Shown here: positions 33,731 to 45,292 of the stretch, piece by piece
Position numbering within the stretch: position 1 is the first letter of the stretch
How the letters are laid out: every line of letters starts with the position of its first letter
Assembly (NCBI GenBank): GCA_022316685.1
Contig: JAKJHU010000564.1
Span: 83,645-147,644, forward strand
Reading direction: 5' to 3'
DNA length: 64,000 nt
Source of the DNA: Progne subis subis
Lineage: Eukaryota; Chordata; Aves; Passeriformes; Hirundinidae
Made by a program: the position numbers and the translations under genes
Notes under the pieces: model-generated
Database searches by the model: none
Told to the model about the DNA's origin: nothing
The model's input: only the letters and a program-made list of their open reading frames with translations

Positions 33731-36100
33731 CTACAGCTGATGAATATCCTGCATCCAAGGATCATGGAAGAGGTCTTCTAATGAGGGCCTGTCCACGTCT
33801 AGCATGGTTAAACACCTCCTGATCAGATCTTGGCACTCTGGGGAGAGAAACCAGAAACCGCTCGGTCATTTAGAGAAGGCTCCTGTCTGCTTTGCCCCAC
33901 TATTCCCATGCCCAGGCTATACTGCATGTGCTCAGAGCTGGGCCTAAACTTTCCCATCAATCCCTGTTTTGGAGGAGAGGAGGAGAGCAGACATGTGCCA
34001 CCTCCTCAGCAGCTGCCAGAGCAAGGATGCTCATCAGCCCGCTGCTGTCTCCCCAGCACTGGTATTGCCCCCGTGCCCAGAGATGAGGATCCACCTTGAG
34101 AGAGCCGTTGTGGCAGCGAGAGCTGATGGTCCCAGCTGATGTTCTGGTCCCCTCCTGAAAGGGTGCTCCCCGCAGACCATCTGGTGTAGCAGGATGCCCA
34201 GGGACCAGATGGTAGCTGGCTTGCCGTAGTACCAGCCAAAGTGAGTCCATTCCGGGGACTGTATGACGGTGTTCCTATGGAATACAGATGGAGCTCATCA
34301 GGGGGATGCTGCTGCTCCCAGAGCCTGGCCCCAGCATCCCTGGGCATGCAGGAGGCTGCCCCAGTGGCACGTGGTGTGACCTGCTGCCCTCTCACCAGCA
34401 CCTGGGACTTGTGGACAACCTTGGGGTTGGAAAAGAATCCACTGGTGTTGGAAGAGGGCAGTGTAAGTTCTGGCAATGCCCAACCATGACGAGGAAAATC
34501 CCATTCACTGCTGGGAAAAACCATGCCTTCATCCTCCCTGCCTGCATTGCCCCAAAAACATTCTGAAGCCAAGGCAAACCAGGCGAGTGGAGCAGTCCAA
34601 GCCCTTTCTCATCTGCACACCAAACTGGCTGCTGCACAGGTCTCTGGGCTCCACCCCTCTCTGCCACCCCCACACACGGGTGTTTCTGTCAGGCTGGCTG
34701 CCCCAGTCCCAGCCCCAGTCCTGGCCAGAGTGGCTGGAAAAGGCTGTCAGCACAGCTGAAAGCTGACCCCCACCTGCCCCTGCTCAAAAGCAACTTGGCT
34801 GAAGACTCAATGCCATGACTGGCAGCAAAGGGGAGAACCCCTGCTGCCACACCCAGGCTGGGTGATGAGATGTTGGGGCAGGAGATGTCCAGAACTGGGA
34901 GCACACCCCTTTGTGGGCTCACCTGCAAAGTGAGTGTAGGCCGTGTCTTGCAGGTAGGTGCCACAGCCAAAGTCGATCAATTTGGCCTGCCCGGTGGCCA
35001 GGTCAACCAGGATGTTCTCTGGTTTGATGTCTCTGTGCAGGACCCCGCAGCTGGTGCAGTGCTGCACGGCCTCCAGCCACCTGGTGGAACAGCTCCCGCG
35101 CCACCTTCTCGGACAGGAACCCCCGTGCCCGAATGAAATGCCGGAGGTCCTGACATCGTTCCGGGCGCTCCAGCACCATGATGATGTCGTTGGGGAGCTC
35201 AAGCCACTCCAGCAGCTGGGCGGCCCCAGGGAAGCCAGTGGAGACCTTGTGCAGCAGCACGATCTCCAGTGGTGCGCTGGTGCCGTTGGGCTGCGGGAGG
35301 AGCACGATGCCGTCAGTGGGGCTGATGCCGTGCCAGGGCTGGGGAAGCCTCACCCAGCCCGGGATGCTCTGCACCCTGCGCTGGCCCCACGCCCGCTCTC
35401 CCTCCAGGCATCCTTGGGGCTTCCACCCTGCCGGGCCTCAGCTCATCCCCGCCCAGCACGCCCCGGCTTCTCCCGCTGGCCCCGCTCACTCACCAGCTGG
35501 TCCCAGTGCCGGACGCGGTTCCGTGGCACCCTTTTGATGGCCACCTGCAAACCAAGGGGAGCAGCGGGATGAGCTCAGCACCCGCCCTGCCCAGCCCCAT
35601 GCTCCATCTCCTGCGCCCGCCGCCGGCCCCGCCGCTCACCGGGGCGCCGTCCGAGAGCCGCGTCGCCGCGAAGACGCTGCCGAAGCCACCGCGCCCCAGG
35701 AGCGACCCCACTCGGTACTGCTCCTTGAGGCCGTGCTGCGCCTTCCCTGCCGGCGAGACGCGGCTGTCAGCGCTGGGCCTGGGGCCAGGAACGGCCCCCG
35801 AGCGCCCCTCAACCGCCCCGGGCCGGGCATCCCCAGGCGTTCGCTCCTGGGGACGGGACAGCGGCGGCTCGGGGCCGGCGGCCGCGCTGCCGAGCGGCGG
35901 AGCTCGGGCTGGGGAAGCCACAGCGGAGGCAGCGGGAGCGGCTGCACCGCGTGTGTCCTCTGCGGGGCCCGGGAGGAGCCGGGGCCGGGGCCGGGGCCGG
36001 GGGGCCGGGGCCGGGGCCGGGGCCGGGGCCGAGCATGGCTCAGGCGCAGCCAAAGGGCAGCGATGCCCCCTTGGCTCCAGGCACTGATGCCCGCCCAGCA
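33731..36100 (-). pseudogene. PIM1-like: PIM1-like serine/threonine kinase, frame-broken
   Basis: A kinase gene in the PIM arrangement. Exons inferred from motifs and GT/AG borders: E1 within about 35,830-36,100 (Pro/Ala/Arg-rich, boundary uncertain); E2 35,640-35,746 with the glycine loop LLGRGGFGSVF; E3 35,494-35,544 with the VAIK lysine; E4 34,923-35,290 with the hinge-type [15 protein letters not shown] near 35,030 and LIDFGCGTY near 34,970; E5 34,095-34,274 with WSLGILLHQMVCG; E6 33,731-33,837 ending DPWMQDIHQL then stop. PIM kinases are constitutively active Ser/Thr kinases without a regulatory domain. E4 carries one extra base near 35,079, just before HRD, which shifts frame. E5 has a one-base loss in the PPEW motif and a compensating gain about 90 bases on. 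Catalytic residues are otherwise present. It may be a recent pseudogene or a good gene with sequence errors. Confidence 0.85.
35981..36030 (+). repeat. GGGGCC hexanucleotide repeat
   Basis: Eight GGGGCC units, one with two extra G (after the third unit), inside the first-exon region of the PIM-like gene. Read on the minus strand in the kinase frame it gives alternating Ala-Pro and Arg-Pro dipeptides. The G-rich strand could form G-quadruplexes. Confidence 0.95.
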
Positions 36101-36379
36101 TCGCCACCGCCAGTACGGCCAGAGCCGGGCGGAGGGGAGACCGCGGCAGGACGCCTGGGGGCGGGACGGGGCAGCCCCATGTGGGGCCGGGGGCGGGCTG
36201 GGGGCATGGCCAGGCCCAGCAGGGGAGAGGGAGACTGGGAGAGGAGGGGGACACCAGGAAAGGGAGAGCAGGAGAGGGTGCGGGACTGCGGGAGAGGGTG
36301 TGGGACTGAGGGAGAGGGAGAGAAGAAGCGGGAGGGAGTTGATAAAACCACTTCTTTGGCTTATGCCGATGCTTCTGCC

Positions 36380-36412
<33 letters not shown>

Positions 36413-36590
36413 GCTGCTGCAACTGAAGCCCTGGGGCCGTTTTTCCCCGTGTCCGTTTGTCCGTTGCCCGCTCAGCCCCGCGCCGAGCCCCGCGCTCCCC
36501 GGGGGCAGCCCCTGAGCCTGTCCAGACACGGGAACTTTGCAGTGTTGAGCCAAGACCTAGAGTCTTGACTCCTGCACAGTGGCACAGGAA
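36101..36590. other. CpG-rich region upstream of the PIM-like gene
   Basis: GC-rich, with GA-rich runs (gggagagg) at 36,220-36,330. This may be the promoter of the minus-strand kinase. No TATA box seen. Confidence 0.4.
36381..36420 (+). repeat. CTG trinucleotide repeat
   Basis: Ten pure CTG units (36,381-36,410), a CCG interruption, then two more. On the minus strand this reads as a polyglutamine run in an open frame that I do not consider a gene. Confidence 0.9.
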
Positions 36591-37152
36591 TCCCCTTGGC
36601 TGCTGCTGTGCATTGTCCCTACTGAGGGTCAGACACTGTCAGAGCACATTCCCTGAATGCAGAATTTGTACCTGACCCAAGCACTGCACCTGTGTCTCCA
36701 GCATTGCTTTCCAAGAAAAACAGGGGAAGGCAAACTGGATGTAGCTCATGGTATTTTACAGTGTCTGAAATTTGCCAACTCATGGATCTTCGAGTTGAGA
36801 TCCATTTGGAATTGATGGGATGGAGAAGTAGTGCAAGATGGAAAAGGGGAGCATAGAAATAAATAGAGAAAAACATCTTGGAATGTTTCTTTCCATTTTA
36901 ATCTCATTTCTTAAAAGCTCTTTCAGTTTTCCCAGAATCTGCTCCACAATCCCGTTTGCTCTTTCCAAGAAACTTTCCTGCAGAACAGGGTGCAGCTTCT
37001 GGCACAAGATGTGCCACAACGGCAGCTTTCCTTGGCTTTCCACACTGTGCATGCCGCAGGAGTCTTGCAGCAAAGCAGGACAAATATTTGATAAACCTGA
37101 CAACTTGTTCTTTCTTTTCCTTGTGGACTGGGGAGTTGTGCCTTTGGTAAGG
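36591..37152. other. unassigned stretch with an orphan minus-strand frame
   Basis: On the minus strand 36,780-37,103 is open for 107 codons with balanced composition (for example LPLWHILCQKL and IVEQILGKLKEL), unlike the biased frames elsewhere. I do not recognise the family. It could be an exon remnant or part of a transposable element. Confidence 0.35.
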
Positions 37153-37815
37153 TTTTCATTGTTACTGTTCTCCCCTAAGAAAACAGGACAGGGTACCGGT
37201 GGTACCTACTGGGAGTCTGTTATTGTCCACCCAAGCAGGAAGAAGAAGAGCTGGACAACTTATTCTATAAGCAGCTGGAGAATGTTTCAGGATCACCAGC
37301 CCCTGTTCTTGTAGGTGACTTCAGCCTACCAGACATCTGCTGGGATCTCCATACAGCAGCAAAGAGGCAGTCCAGGAAGGTTTTGGAGTGTATGGAGAAC
37401 AACCTGTTGTCACAGCTGGTGTGAGCCCACCAGGGGATGGACTATGTTAGACCTGTTGTTTGCAAATAGAGAAGGACAGGTGGGAGATGTGGTGGTTGGA
37501 GGATGCTTGGGACAGAGTGATCAAGAAATGAGAGAGTTCTCAATATTTGGTGAAATCAGGAGGAACATCAATAAGACTTTTACACTGGGCTTCAGGAGGG
37601 CAGATCTTGGCCTCTTTAGGAGACTTATTCAGAGAGTTCCTATGGAAGCATCCTTTAAAAACAATGAAGTCCAGGAAGGGTGGGCATGCTTCAAAGCAGA
37701 GATCTTGAGGGCAGAGGAACAGACTGTGTGCTGAAAGATGAGCTGACGTGGCAAACGTCCATCCTGGATGGGCAACAGGGTTTTGAAAGATCTCAGGAAT
37801 AAAAAGAAGACGTAC
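37153..37815 (+). mobile_element. CR1 LINE fragment, interrupted by provirus A
   Basis: Endonuclease end and linker of CR1 ORF2. The endonuclease motif VGDF lies near 37,310 (its usual Asn is Ser here), then LDLLFANREGQVGD near 37,450 and FRRADLGLFRRLI near 37,600. It stops at 37,815 where the LTR of provirus A begins. The copy at 54,276-55,750 starts at the same CR1 base, is about 95% alike by eye, and continues past the point where this one is cut. Confidence 0.9.
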
Positions 37816-38427
37816 TGTTATAATAAATTCTATTCAAATAAAATCTATGTTTTAGTTACTTAATTGTTAAGTAATTCCATTAAGATTGTTAATGCTATTC
37901 TGTATAAAGAATTTGCCTTATTCCTGTTTTAATACTGATTTATTACCTTATTTGCTTGTTTGTTAATTAAGAATTCACCTTATTACCTGTATCTCTGCTC
38001 CCATTCGCCGATAGTGTCTGAATATGCAAATAAAAAGAACGCTGGAATTCTGGGAACAACCCAAGAACAAGAGACTCTGAAAAGCAGGGAACCAAAGTAA
38101 AATCCAGGACTGTAGTCACATTTTAGACTAGTGCAAGAAATACGGGGTCCGCCGAAGCAGCTTCATTTAGTCGCCGTGACCTGAGAAGGAGTCCCCCATC
38201 GCTGGACGACCCCTGATCAGCGACGCGAAACGGACTCCCCGGCAAGGGGAAAAAGCCCGTGAGGGGGGGTGGGAGTCCCCAGCTTTGCTGTGAAGCGAAG
38301 CTGTGTGTACCTCCTCCTCCACGTTGCCAAGGGAGCAAGCAAGCTCTCCCCCAAGGCCAAGCTTGATAATAAAGAAACATACAAAAACCAGCAAGTCTCT
38401 GACTCTCTTTATTTTTTTTCCAGAACA
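37816..38427 (+). repeat. LTR (5' of provirus A)
   Basis: 612 bp, TG...CA. U3 is AT-rich at first and holds an octamer ATGCAAAT at 38,024-38,031 followed by a TAAAAAG TATA-like word. The polyadenylation hexamer AATAAA is at 38,368-38,373. The end 'ttttttttccagaaca' is shared with the LTRs at 53,661 and 58,971 but not with the one at 47,711. Confidence 0.93.
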
Positions 38428-38432
38428 ATTTT

Positions 38433-38450
38433 TGGGGGCTCGTCCGGGAT
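38433..38450 (+). other. primer binding site, tRNA-Pro type
   Basis: TGGGGGCTCGTCCGGGAT, five bases after the LTR, is the complement of the 3' end of tRNA-Pro. This is the usual primer of murine-leukaemia-like gammaretroviruses. Confidence 0.95.
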
Positions 38451-39818
38451 TGGCCACGCCTGAAGAGGGACCGAGGACGGGACGGCCGCTCGCCCTTCGG
38501 ACCTCCGGGACAGCTGGACAAGCGGGAGCAGCCTGGGACCGGCAACGAGGAGGAGCGCCGGAGGGTGAGCATTCCGGCGGCGGGTAAAGGAGACGTGCGA
38601 GTGGGAGTGTGAGAGAGTCGGGGGCCGGCAGCTCGGACCCCCGGAACTGAGTGTGGACCCCTCGGTACTGCGGTTTCGGACCCCCGCGAGGGGCCGGCCA
38701 GGAAAAGGGGGAAGCGAGAGAATAATGAGTGAGGCGTCTCCTTAGGGGCAGAAAGACCCCCCCCTGGGCGTGCAGGGGAAAACAGAGTGTGAGTGGCACG
38801 CATTAGGGGCAGAAAGGCCCCCCCCTGGGCGTGCAGGGGAAAACAAAGTGTGAGTGGCACGCATTGGGGGCAGGTCCCCCCCCTTAAAGGCTAGAGTAGC
38901 CTAGGAGGGTTTAGAGTCCCTGGAGGGGCGGGAAAACCGTACCAGGGTTGACAGGGTGTCCCCAACACTGCGGGTGCCGAGAGCTCATGAGAGTCCCTGC
39001 TTCCCAGGACTGAGCCAGACGCACCGGAGAGGGTGTGCTGCCGCGGTCTCAGGGAGGAGGCCGTAAACCCATAGCCCGAGGACACCGGGGTGGGGAGTCA
39101 ATGTAGAGGCAAGGCGGGCATCCTGCACACACACTCATCCCTCTTGCCGAGGCTGCTTCGCTGGGGAGAAGTAGTCAAGCCAGTCCTGGTGGAAGGCAAA
39201 GGGGTCGGGCCCTGCTGGGGTTGATCCTTGGAAACAAGGAAGGGATACCCCCCCAGGTAACCCGTGCGGAGTCTTGACCTCTTACCTCCGTTTCAAAAAG
39301 TGAAGAGGGGGACTGTACTAGTAGCAGGGCAGTCTAGTCCGGGGTTCGGACTGAAGGTGTCCGGCCCGGCGGGGGCTAAGGCGTGGGAAGGCCTGAGGCC
39401 CGGAAGGGGATGCCAGTACTAGGGACCCTGTCGTGCGCCGCAAAGCGTGTCCAGAGTCTCAGGGGTGAGGCAAGGCGCGGGGGTACATAGGGGGTGAGGT
39501 CATTAGGACTCACCTCAAAGGGGTCAGAAGAGAGTCTGAGCCCCTGGTGTAAGTAAAGTGTGAGCGTCCAAGGAAGTGAAGAAGGTTAGAGAAAGTGAGT
39601 AGAAAGAGGGAGAATTTGTTCCCTAATGAAAGCAAAAGTGTAGGAAAGAGTAGAAAAGCATAAAGTTTAGGAGTTTTATGTTGAAGTGTTCAAGAATTAA
39701 GTCAGGAGATTTGAAGTAAAGGGAGAAAAGCTGAAGAATTTTTTTTGCTTAAAAAAAAAAAACCTGTGTTGCCAGTCAGTAAAGGGCACCTTTGAAATTT
39801 TTTTTCAGTTTAAAGAAA
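38451..39818 (+). other. provirus A leader
   Basis: GC-rich 5' leader before gag. 38,745-38,880 holds about 2.5 copies of a ~63 bp unit ('aggggcagaaag.ccccccc' ... 'gtgagtggcacgcatt'). Provirus B keeps only the last part of this array. Packaging and splice-donor signals probably lie here; I cannot mark them with confidence. Confidence 0.6.
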
Positions 39819-41746
39819 ATGGGACAATGTACTAGTAAGAAAAAGAAATCCCAAAAGGAATAACAAAGTAAAGAGTATTCCACCCGGTAGTCCCTTAGAA
39901 CAACTTTTAACTAAATGGGATTCTTTAGAGGCCACAAAAGGACTAGATCAGGTTAAAATGGTGTTTTATTGCACAGAAGTCTGGCCAAAATTAAAATTAC
40001 CAGGAGAGTGGCCATGGTTTGGAACACATGATGAGTGGATGTGCTATCAGTTAAACCACTACCTAAGAACTCAGGAAGATCCAGACGTAAACCAGTTAGC
40101 TTATGCTGCTTGTTGGCAAAAGAGAGCCACGAGTAAAGAGAATATAAAAGTCTGCAAATTAAAAGAAAAAGAAAAGTGTGAAAGAAAAGAACAGAAAGAG
40201 GAAAGAACAGAAACTAATCAAAGATGGGACCCTTTAGACCATTTACCCCCCCAATTTACCCAGAGGTGCCCCAAGTCCCTCAAAATCCTGTCCCAGTTCC
40301 CCTACTAACTTCCCCGAGTCAAACTCCTTCAGAACCCTCTCCTCCTCTTCCCCCAGTGGTTCCATCATCACCCCCCTTAACACCTCTCCTCCCCAGTCCT
40401 TAGTACCTTCTCCCCCTTCTCTCCCAACAGCCCCTTTGCCACCTCCTTCCAATAGTCAAAGTTCTTTAGCCCCAGTTATAACCCCTGCAGTTTCCCAAAA
40501 CACAACCTCTTCCCTAGCCCCCCTTCTCCCACAGTACCATCCTCTGTTTCTCCCCCTACAGATTTTACTACCTCCCCCTCACCTACAGTAATTCCCCTGC
40601 CACCTCCTAATTGGGAGTTAACCAAAACCCCTACAGACTCCTGTGAGTCATCCCGTTCTCCTGGAATTCCCCAGGAATTTGTAACTCAGCCAGTGTTATC
40701 AGTTAATAATGTAAGTGAAGGACCCTATTGTAACACAAGGTCAAAAGCCTTAAAGCCAGAAAAACTTTTTCCCCTCAGGGAAGTGCCTATGGGAGGAGTA
40801 ATTGGAGGAGTGGATTTGTAAATGCCCCATTAACAGCCTCTGAAGTAAGAGGATTTAAAAAAGAGCTAGGAAATTTAGTTGAAGATCCCATAGGTATTGC
40901 CACACAGGTAGACCAATTCCTTGGGCCCAATGTTTATACATGGGGAGAGTTAAATTCTATATTAAACATCTTGTTCTCCCCTGAGGAAATACGAATGATT
41001 AGAACAGCAAGTATCAGAATCTGGGAAAGGGAAAATAGGTTGGGGCCACCTGGAGATCATAAATTACCGATAACTGACCCAGGGTGGGACCCAAATCGAG
41101 AAGAGGAAAGACAAAATATGAGAGACTATAGGTCCTTGATAGTAAGAGGTATAAGAGAATCTGTCCCCAGAGGGAATAATACTAAATTAGCTTTTGATGG
41201 GTCCCAAGAAAAAGATGAGACTCCTGCCACTTGGCTAAATCGATTAAAAAGAAATTTTCAATTATATTCAAGCATAGACCCTGATAGTCCTGAGGGACAA
41301 GTAATTCTAAAAGTGCAGTTTGTAACAAAGTCATGGCCAGATATACGGAGAAAATTAGAAAAAATTGAAGATTGGCAGGAGAAAAGTATTAATGAATTAT
41401 TAAAAGAAGCCTTAAGAGTTTACCTGAGGAGAGAAGAAGAAAAAGCTAAAGCCAAGGCTCGCATTATGGTAGCTGTAGCAAGAGAAAGTACTGGAGTAGC
41501 AGAAAACCAGAAAAACTCCCCTGGAAATCTAGTGAGGGAGGACCAAGACCCTCATTTAAAGAACCAAAGTCACCCATAGTACCACCGTGGGTAAATTTAA
41601 AAAGAAGTAACCCAGGAGAGAATAGAACTTGTTATTACTGTGGTGAAATAGGGCATTTAAAAAGGGATTGTAAGAAATTATCACTTGATGAGGCTATTGC
41701 AAGGGAGCAAGATGCCCTGGAGAGGGTGCTGAAAGGGGAGGATTAG
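39819..41746 (+). pseudogene. provirus A gag, broken
   Basis: Start ATG at 39,819 opens with MGQCTS, a Gly-2 N-myristoylation context. A two-base loss relative to provirus B gives a stop at codon 15. Downstream pieces remain: a matrix part (39,958-40,300), a proline-rich stretch (about 40,250-40,680), a capsid part (40,971-41,579), and the nucleocapsid zinc knuckle C-X2-C-X4-H-X4-C at 41,630-41,671. The capsid and nucleocapsid pieces are in different frames, so at least one more indel lies near 41,500-41,570. The gag frame ends in TAG at 41,744-41,746. Confidence 0.88.
41744..41746 (+). other. in-frame UAG between gag and protease (probable readthrough site)
   Basis: The zinc knuckle (41,630) and the protease motif LVDTGA (41,842) are in the same frame, separated only by this UAG, which is followed by GGG. 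Gammaretroviruses make Gag-Pol by suppressing a UAG in this position, so the layout implies readthrough rather than frameshifting (inference). Confidence 0.75.
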
Positions 41747-44700
41747 GGGTGTCAGAGGCTCTATAAAATAGGGGACCCAATAGAACAACAAGATGAGCCT
41801 CTAGTAAACTTTGATGTGGGTCCCCAAAGTGAAGAATATGAATTCTTAGTAGACACAGGAGCTGATAGATCGAGTTTAAGGAAATTACCAACAGGGGTAA
41901 CAATCGGGACAAAAACTTGTGAAGTGTTAGGGGCTGAAGGGAGGCCCTTTCGAGCATTAATAGTTGAAGGAGTAGAGATTAAAGGGAACTCAAAGCACTG
42001 TGTAGCTGATTTTCTTTATTTACCACATACAGAAACCAATTTACTAGGCAGAGACTTACAAGTGCAGCTCGGGGTAGGAGTTATCCCAAAAGATGGAAAA
42101 ATGGTTGTGCATATCATGAAACTGACCCAAGGGGATATACAAGAGATAAATCCAGAAGTGTGGGCTACAGAGGGAAAATATGGGTGTTTAGATATCCCTC
42201 CCATTAAGATAGAAATGCAAAAAGATACCCCTGCCATCAGAGTTAAGCAATACCCAATGTCACCAGAAGGAAAGAAAGGGCTAGCTTCAGTAATTGAGCA
42301 TCTTTTAAAAGAAAATATCTTAGAACCATGTATGTCCCCTCATAACACCCCTATATTAGCCATAAAGAAAGATGAGGGAAAGTTTAGATTAGTCCAGGAT
42401 TTGAGAGAAATAAATAAAGAACTATTGCTCGACACCCAGTAGTACCTAACCCCTATACCTTGCTGAGTAAAATTCCAAGAGAGCATACCTGGTTCACAGT
42501 GATAGACTTAAAGGATGCTTTTTGGGCATGTCCCCTAGCAGAAGAGTGTAGGGATTGGTTCGCCTTTGAATGGGAACATCCAGACAGGGGAAGGATGGAA
42601 ACAGCTAAGGTGGACCCGGTTACCACAGGGATATACGGAATCGCCAAATATCTTCGGACAGGCCCTAGAAACATTATTAGAACAGTTTAGTCCCAAAGAA
42701 GGAGTTCAAATTTTGCAATACGTGGATGATTTATTAATATCAGGGGAGACAGAAAAGAAGTTAAAGATGTAAGTATACAACTTCTAAACTTTCTTGGAGA
42801 AAAGGGGTTAAAAGTATCTCAGAGTAAACTACAGTTTGTAGAAAATGAAGTCACTTATTTAGGACACATAATCGGAAAGGGGAGTAAAAGGTTAAGCCCT
42901 GCAAGAATTTCAGGAATAGTGTCTATATCACCTCCAAAAACTAAGAGAGACATAAGGAAACTTCTAGGCCTGTTTGGATACTGCAAGCACTGGATAGATA
43001 AGTACACTCAAGGGGTCAAATTTCTTTATGATAAATTAATAGACCAGGAACCAATGAATTGGACAGAGAGTGACGAGAGGCAGCTGCAAGATCTAAAAGA
43101 GAAATTATCCTCAGCACCAGTTTTAAGCTTACCAGATCTTAAAAAGGAGTTTGATTTATTTGTAAACACTGAGGAAGGGATAGCATACGGAGTTTTAACC
43201 CAAGAATGGGGAGGATACCGAAAACCTGTAGCATTTTTATCAAAACTGTTAGATCCGGTTGCTAGGGGATGGCCGGCTTGTCTCCAAGCAGTTGCAGCTG
43301 CAGCTATTTTAATAGAAGAAGCTCAAAAGTTAACATTACAGGGAAAGATAAAGATACATACTCCACATGATTTGAAAACAATTTAAGTCAAAGAGCTCAA
43401 AAGTGGCTCACAGATTCTAGAATCCTAAAATATGAAATTATACTGATAAATTCAAATAACCTAGAACTAACAACATCAAAAGCTTAAATCCAGCTCAATT
43501 TCTCTCTGGTGAGCCCACTGAAGAAATAGAACACCATTGCCTAGAACTCATTGATATGCAGACAAAAGTAAGGGAAGATTTAGAGGATACACCCCTTCCA
43601 TATGGGAGAGTGTTGTTCACAGATGGGTCATCCCGAGTGGTGGAAGGGAAAAGAATATCAGGATACTCTGTGATTGAGGGAGAGAAAATGAAAGTTTTAG
43701 AAAAGGGAAAGTTACCAAGTAATTGGTCAGCACAGTGCTGTGAAATATATGCACTAAAGAGAGGGCTAGACTTACTTAAAGATGACCGAGGGACCATTTA
43801 CACAGACTCTAGATATGCCTTTGGTATCGTGCACACATTTGGGAAAATTTGGGAAGGACGGGGATATTTAAATTCAAAAGGGAAAAACTTAATACACACA
43901 GAATTAATAAAGTCAGTGTTAAAATCTTTACAAAAACCAGTAGAAATTGCAGTAGTTCACATAAAAGGACATCAAAAGGGAGATATGCCCGAGATAAGGG
44001 GAAACCAGTTAGCTGATAAAACAGCCAGAGAAGCAGCTTTAGAACCAGGAGAACCAGTAAAAATCCTCAAATTAGAGAAAATGCCAAGAAAAGAAGAAGA
44101 AAGGATAGAGCAAGTGTTTAGTAAAAAAGAGCAGAAAGCAATAAAAGAATTAGGATTACACCAGGGGGAACACGGAGTGTGGTTAACAGCTGACGGACGG
44201 AAATTCTTAAATAAAGCCCTAGCCAGAAAAATACTTACAGAAATACATAATTTAACCCACTGGGGAACCCAGGGGTTATGTGACCATTTCCTAAGGGAAA
44301 ACCTATGTATTGGAGTACACGAATTAGCAAAAGCAGTTACTCAGGGATGTATAATATGTCAGAAAATAAATCAAAAAGTTATGAGAAAAACTGAGCCTGG
44401 AGGGAGGGAGTTAGCCTTAAGGCCCTTCCAGAACGTGCAAATTGATTTTACTGAGATGCCCCCTGTTCAAGGGTACAAACACTTGAGTGATCATAGATCA
44501 CCTTACCCATTGGGTAGAGGCATTCCTACAAAAAGGGAAACAGCAGAAGTAGTAACAAAAATCATATTAGAAGATATCCTCCCTCGGTATGGGCTGATAA
44601 ATAATATTGATTCAGACAGAGGGCCACATTTCACAGCACAAATTCTACAACAGGTAACACAAGCCTTAGGGATAAAATGGAGGTTACACACCCCATGGCA

Positions 44701-45292
44701 TCCCCAAAGCTCAGGCAGAGTAGAAAGGATGAACAAAACCATTAAAAATGTACTGACTAAACTAATAGCAGAAACTCAACTAAATTGGCTTAAATGCTTA
44801 CCCCTAGCATTACTACGAATCAGAACACAGCCACGAGCAGATCTAGGAGTGTCACCATATGAAATGTTATTTGGGCTTCCCTTTTTGTTATCTCCTTATA
44901 GTTCTAAAGACTACCTGGAAGGAGAGGAAATCACTAGAAAATATCTAAAAACCATTGGACAAACCTTAGAAAATCTCAGAAAGAAAGGCTATCTTCCTCA
45001 AACTTCCCCTTTGGATGCAAATGTGCATAATATCAATCCTGGAGACTGGGTATTGATCAAAACGTGGACTAATACCCCGCTGACCCCGAAGTTTGAAGGT
45101 CCCTACCAAGTACTGTTAACAACTCACACAGCAGTGCGCACTAAGGAAAAAGGATGGACCCACATCACCAGAGTTAAAGGGCCAGTACCCCCTCCTGGAG
45201 AGAACCCGAGTTCAGCACCCTCACCGGATGAAACCGAGTGGACAGTAACACCACACCCGAAAGACTTGAAATTAACCTTTAAAAAGAAATAA
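41747..45292 (+). pseudogene. provirus A pro-pol, broken
   Basis: Order: aspartic protease (LVDTGADRS at 41,842-41,868, GRDL near 42,048), reverse transcriptase (RLVQDLREIN near 42,387; YVDD at 42,719-42,730), connection, RNase H (TDGSS near 43,621; the CCEIYAL acidic residue; TDSRYA near 43,802; NQLAD near 44,004), integrase (His-X3-His and Cys-X2-Cys zinc domain at about 44,248-44,363; catalytic Asp, Asp and Glu near 44,445, 44,616 and 44,724). Frame breaks lie near 42,430, 42,600, 42,770 and 43,385. RNase H-integrase is one open frame (43,556-45,292), but two compensating indels at about 44,487 and 44,522 replace ~15 integrase-core residues with out-of-frame ones. Confidence 0.9.

Noticed and set aside
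35490..36553. 300-codon frames on the minus strand with Gln/Ser/Pro runs
   Set aside because: They read through PIM exon 2, its introns and simple repeats in two frames. The splice-defined PIM exons explain the coding signal better.
38433..38450. Possible tRNA gene fragment
   Set aside because: It is only the 18-base complement of a tRNA 3' end directly after an LTR, which is a retroviral primer site. The same holds for 49,353-49,370.
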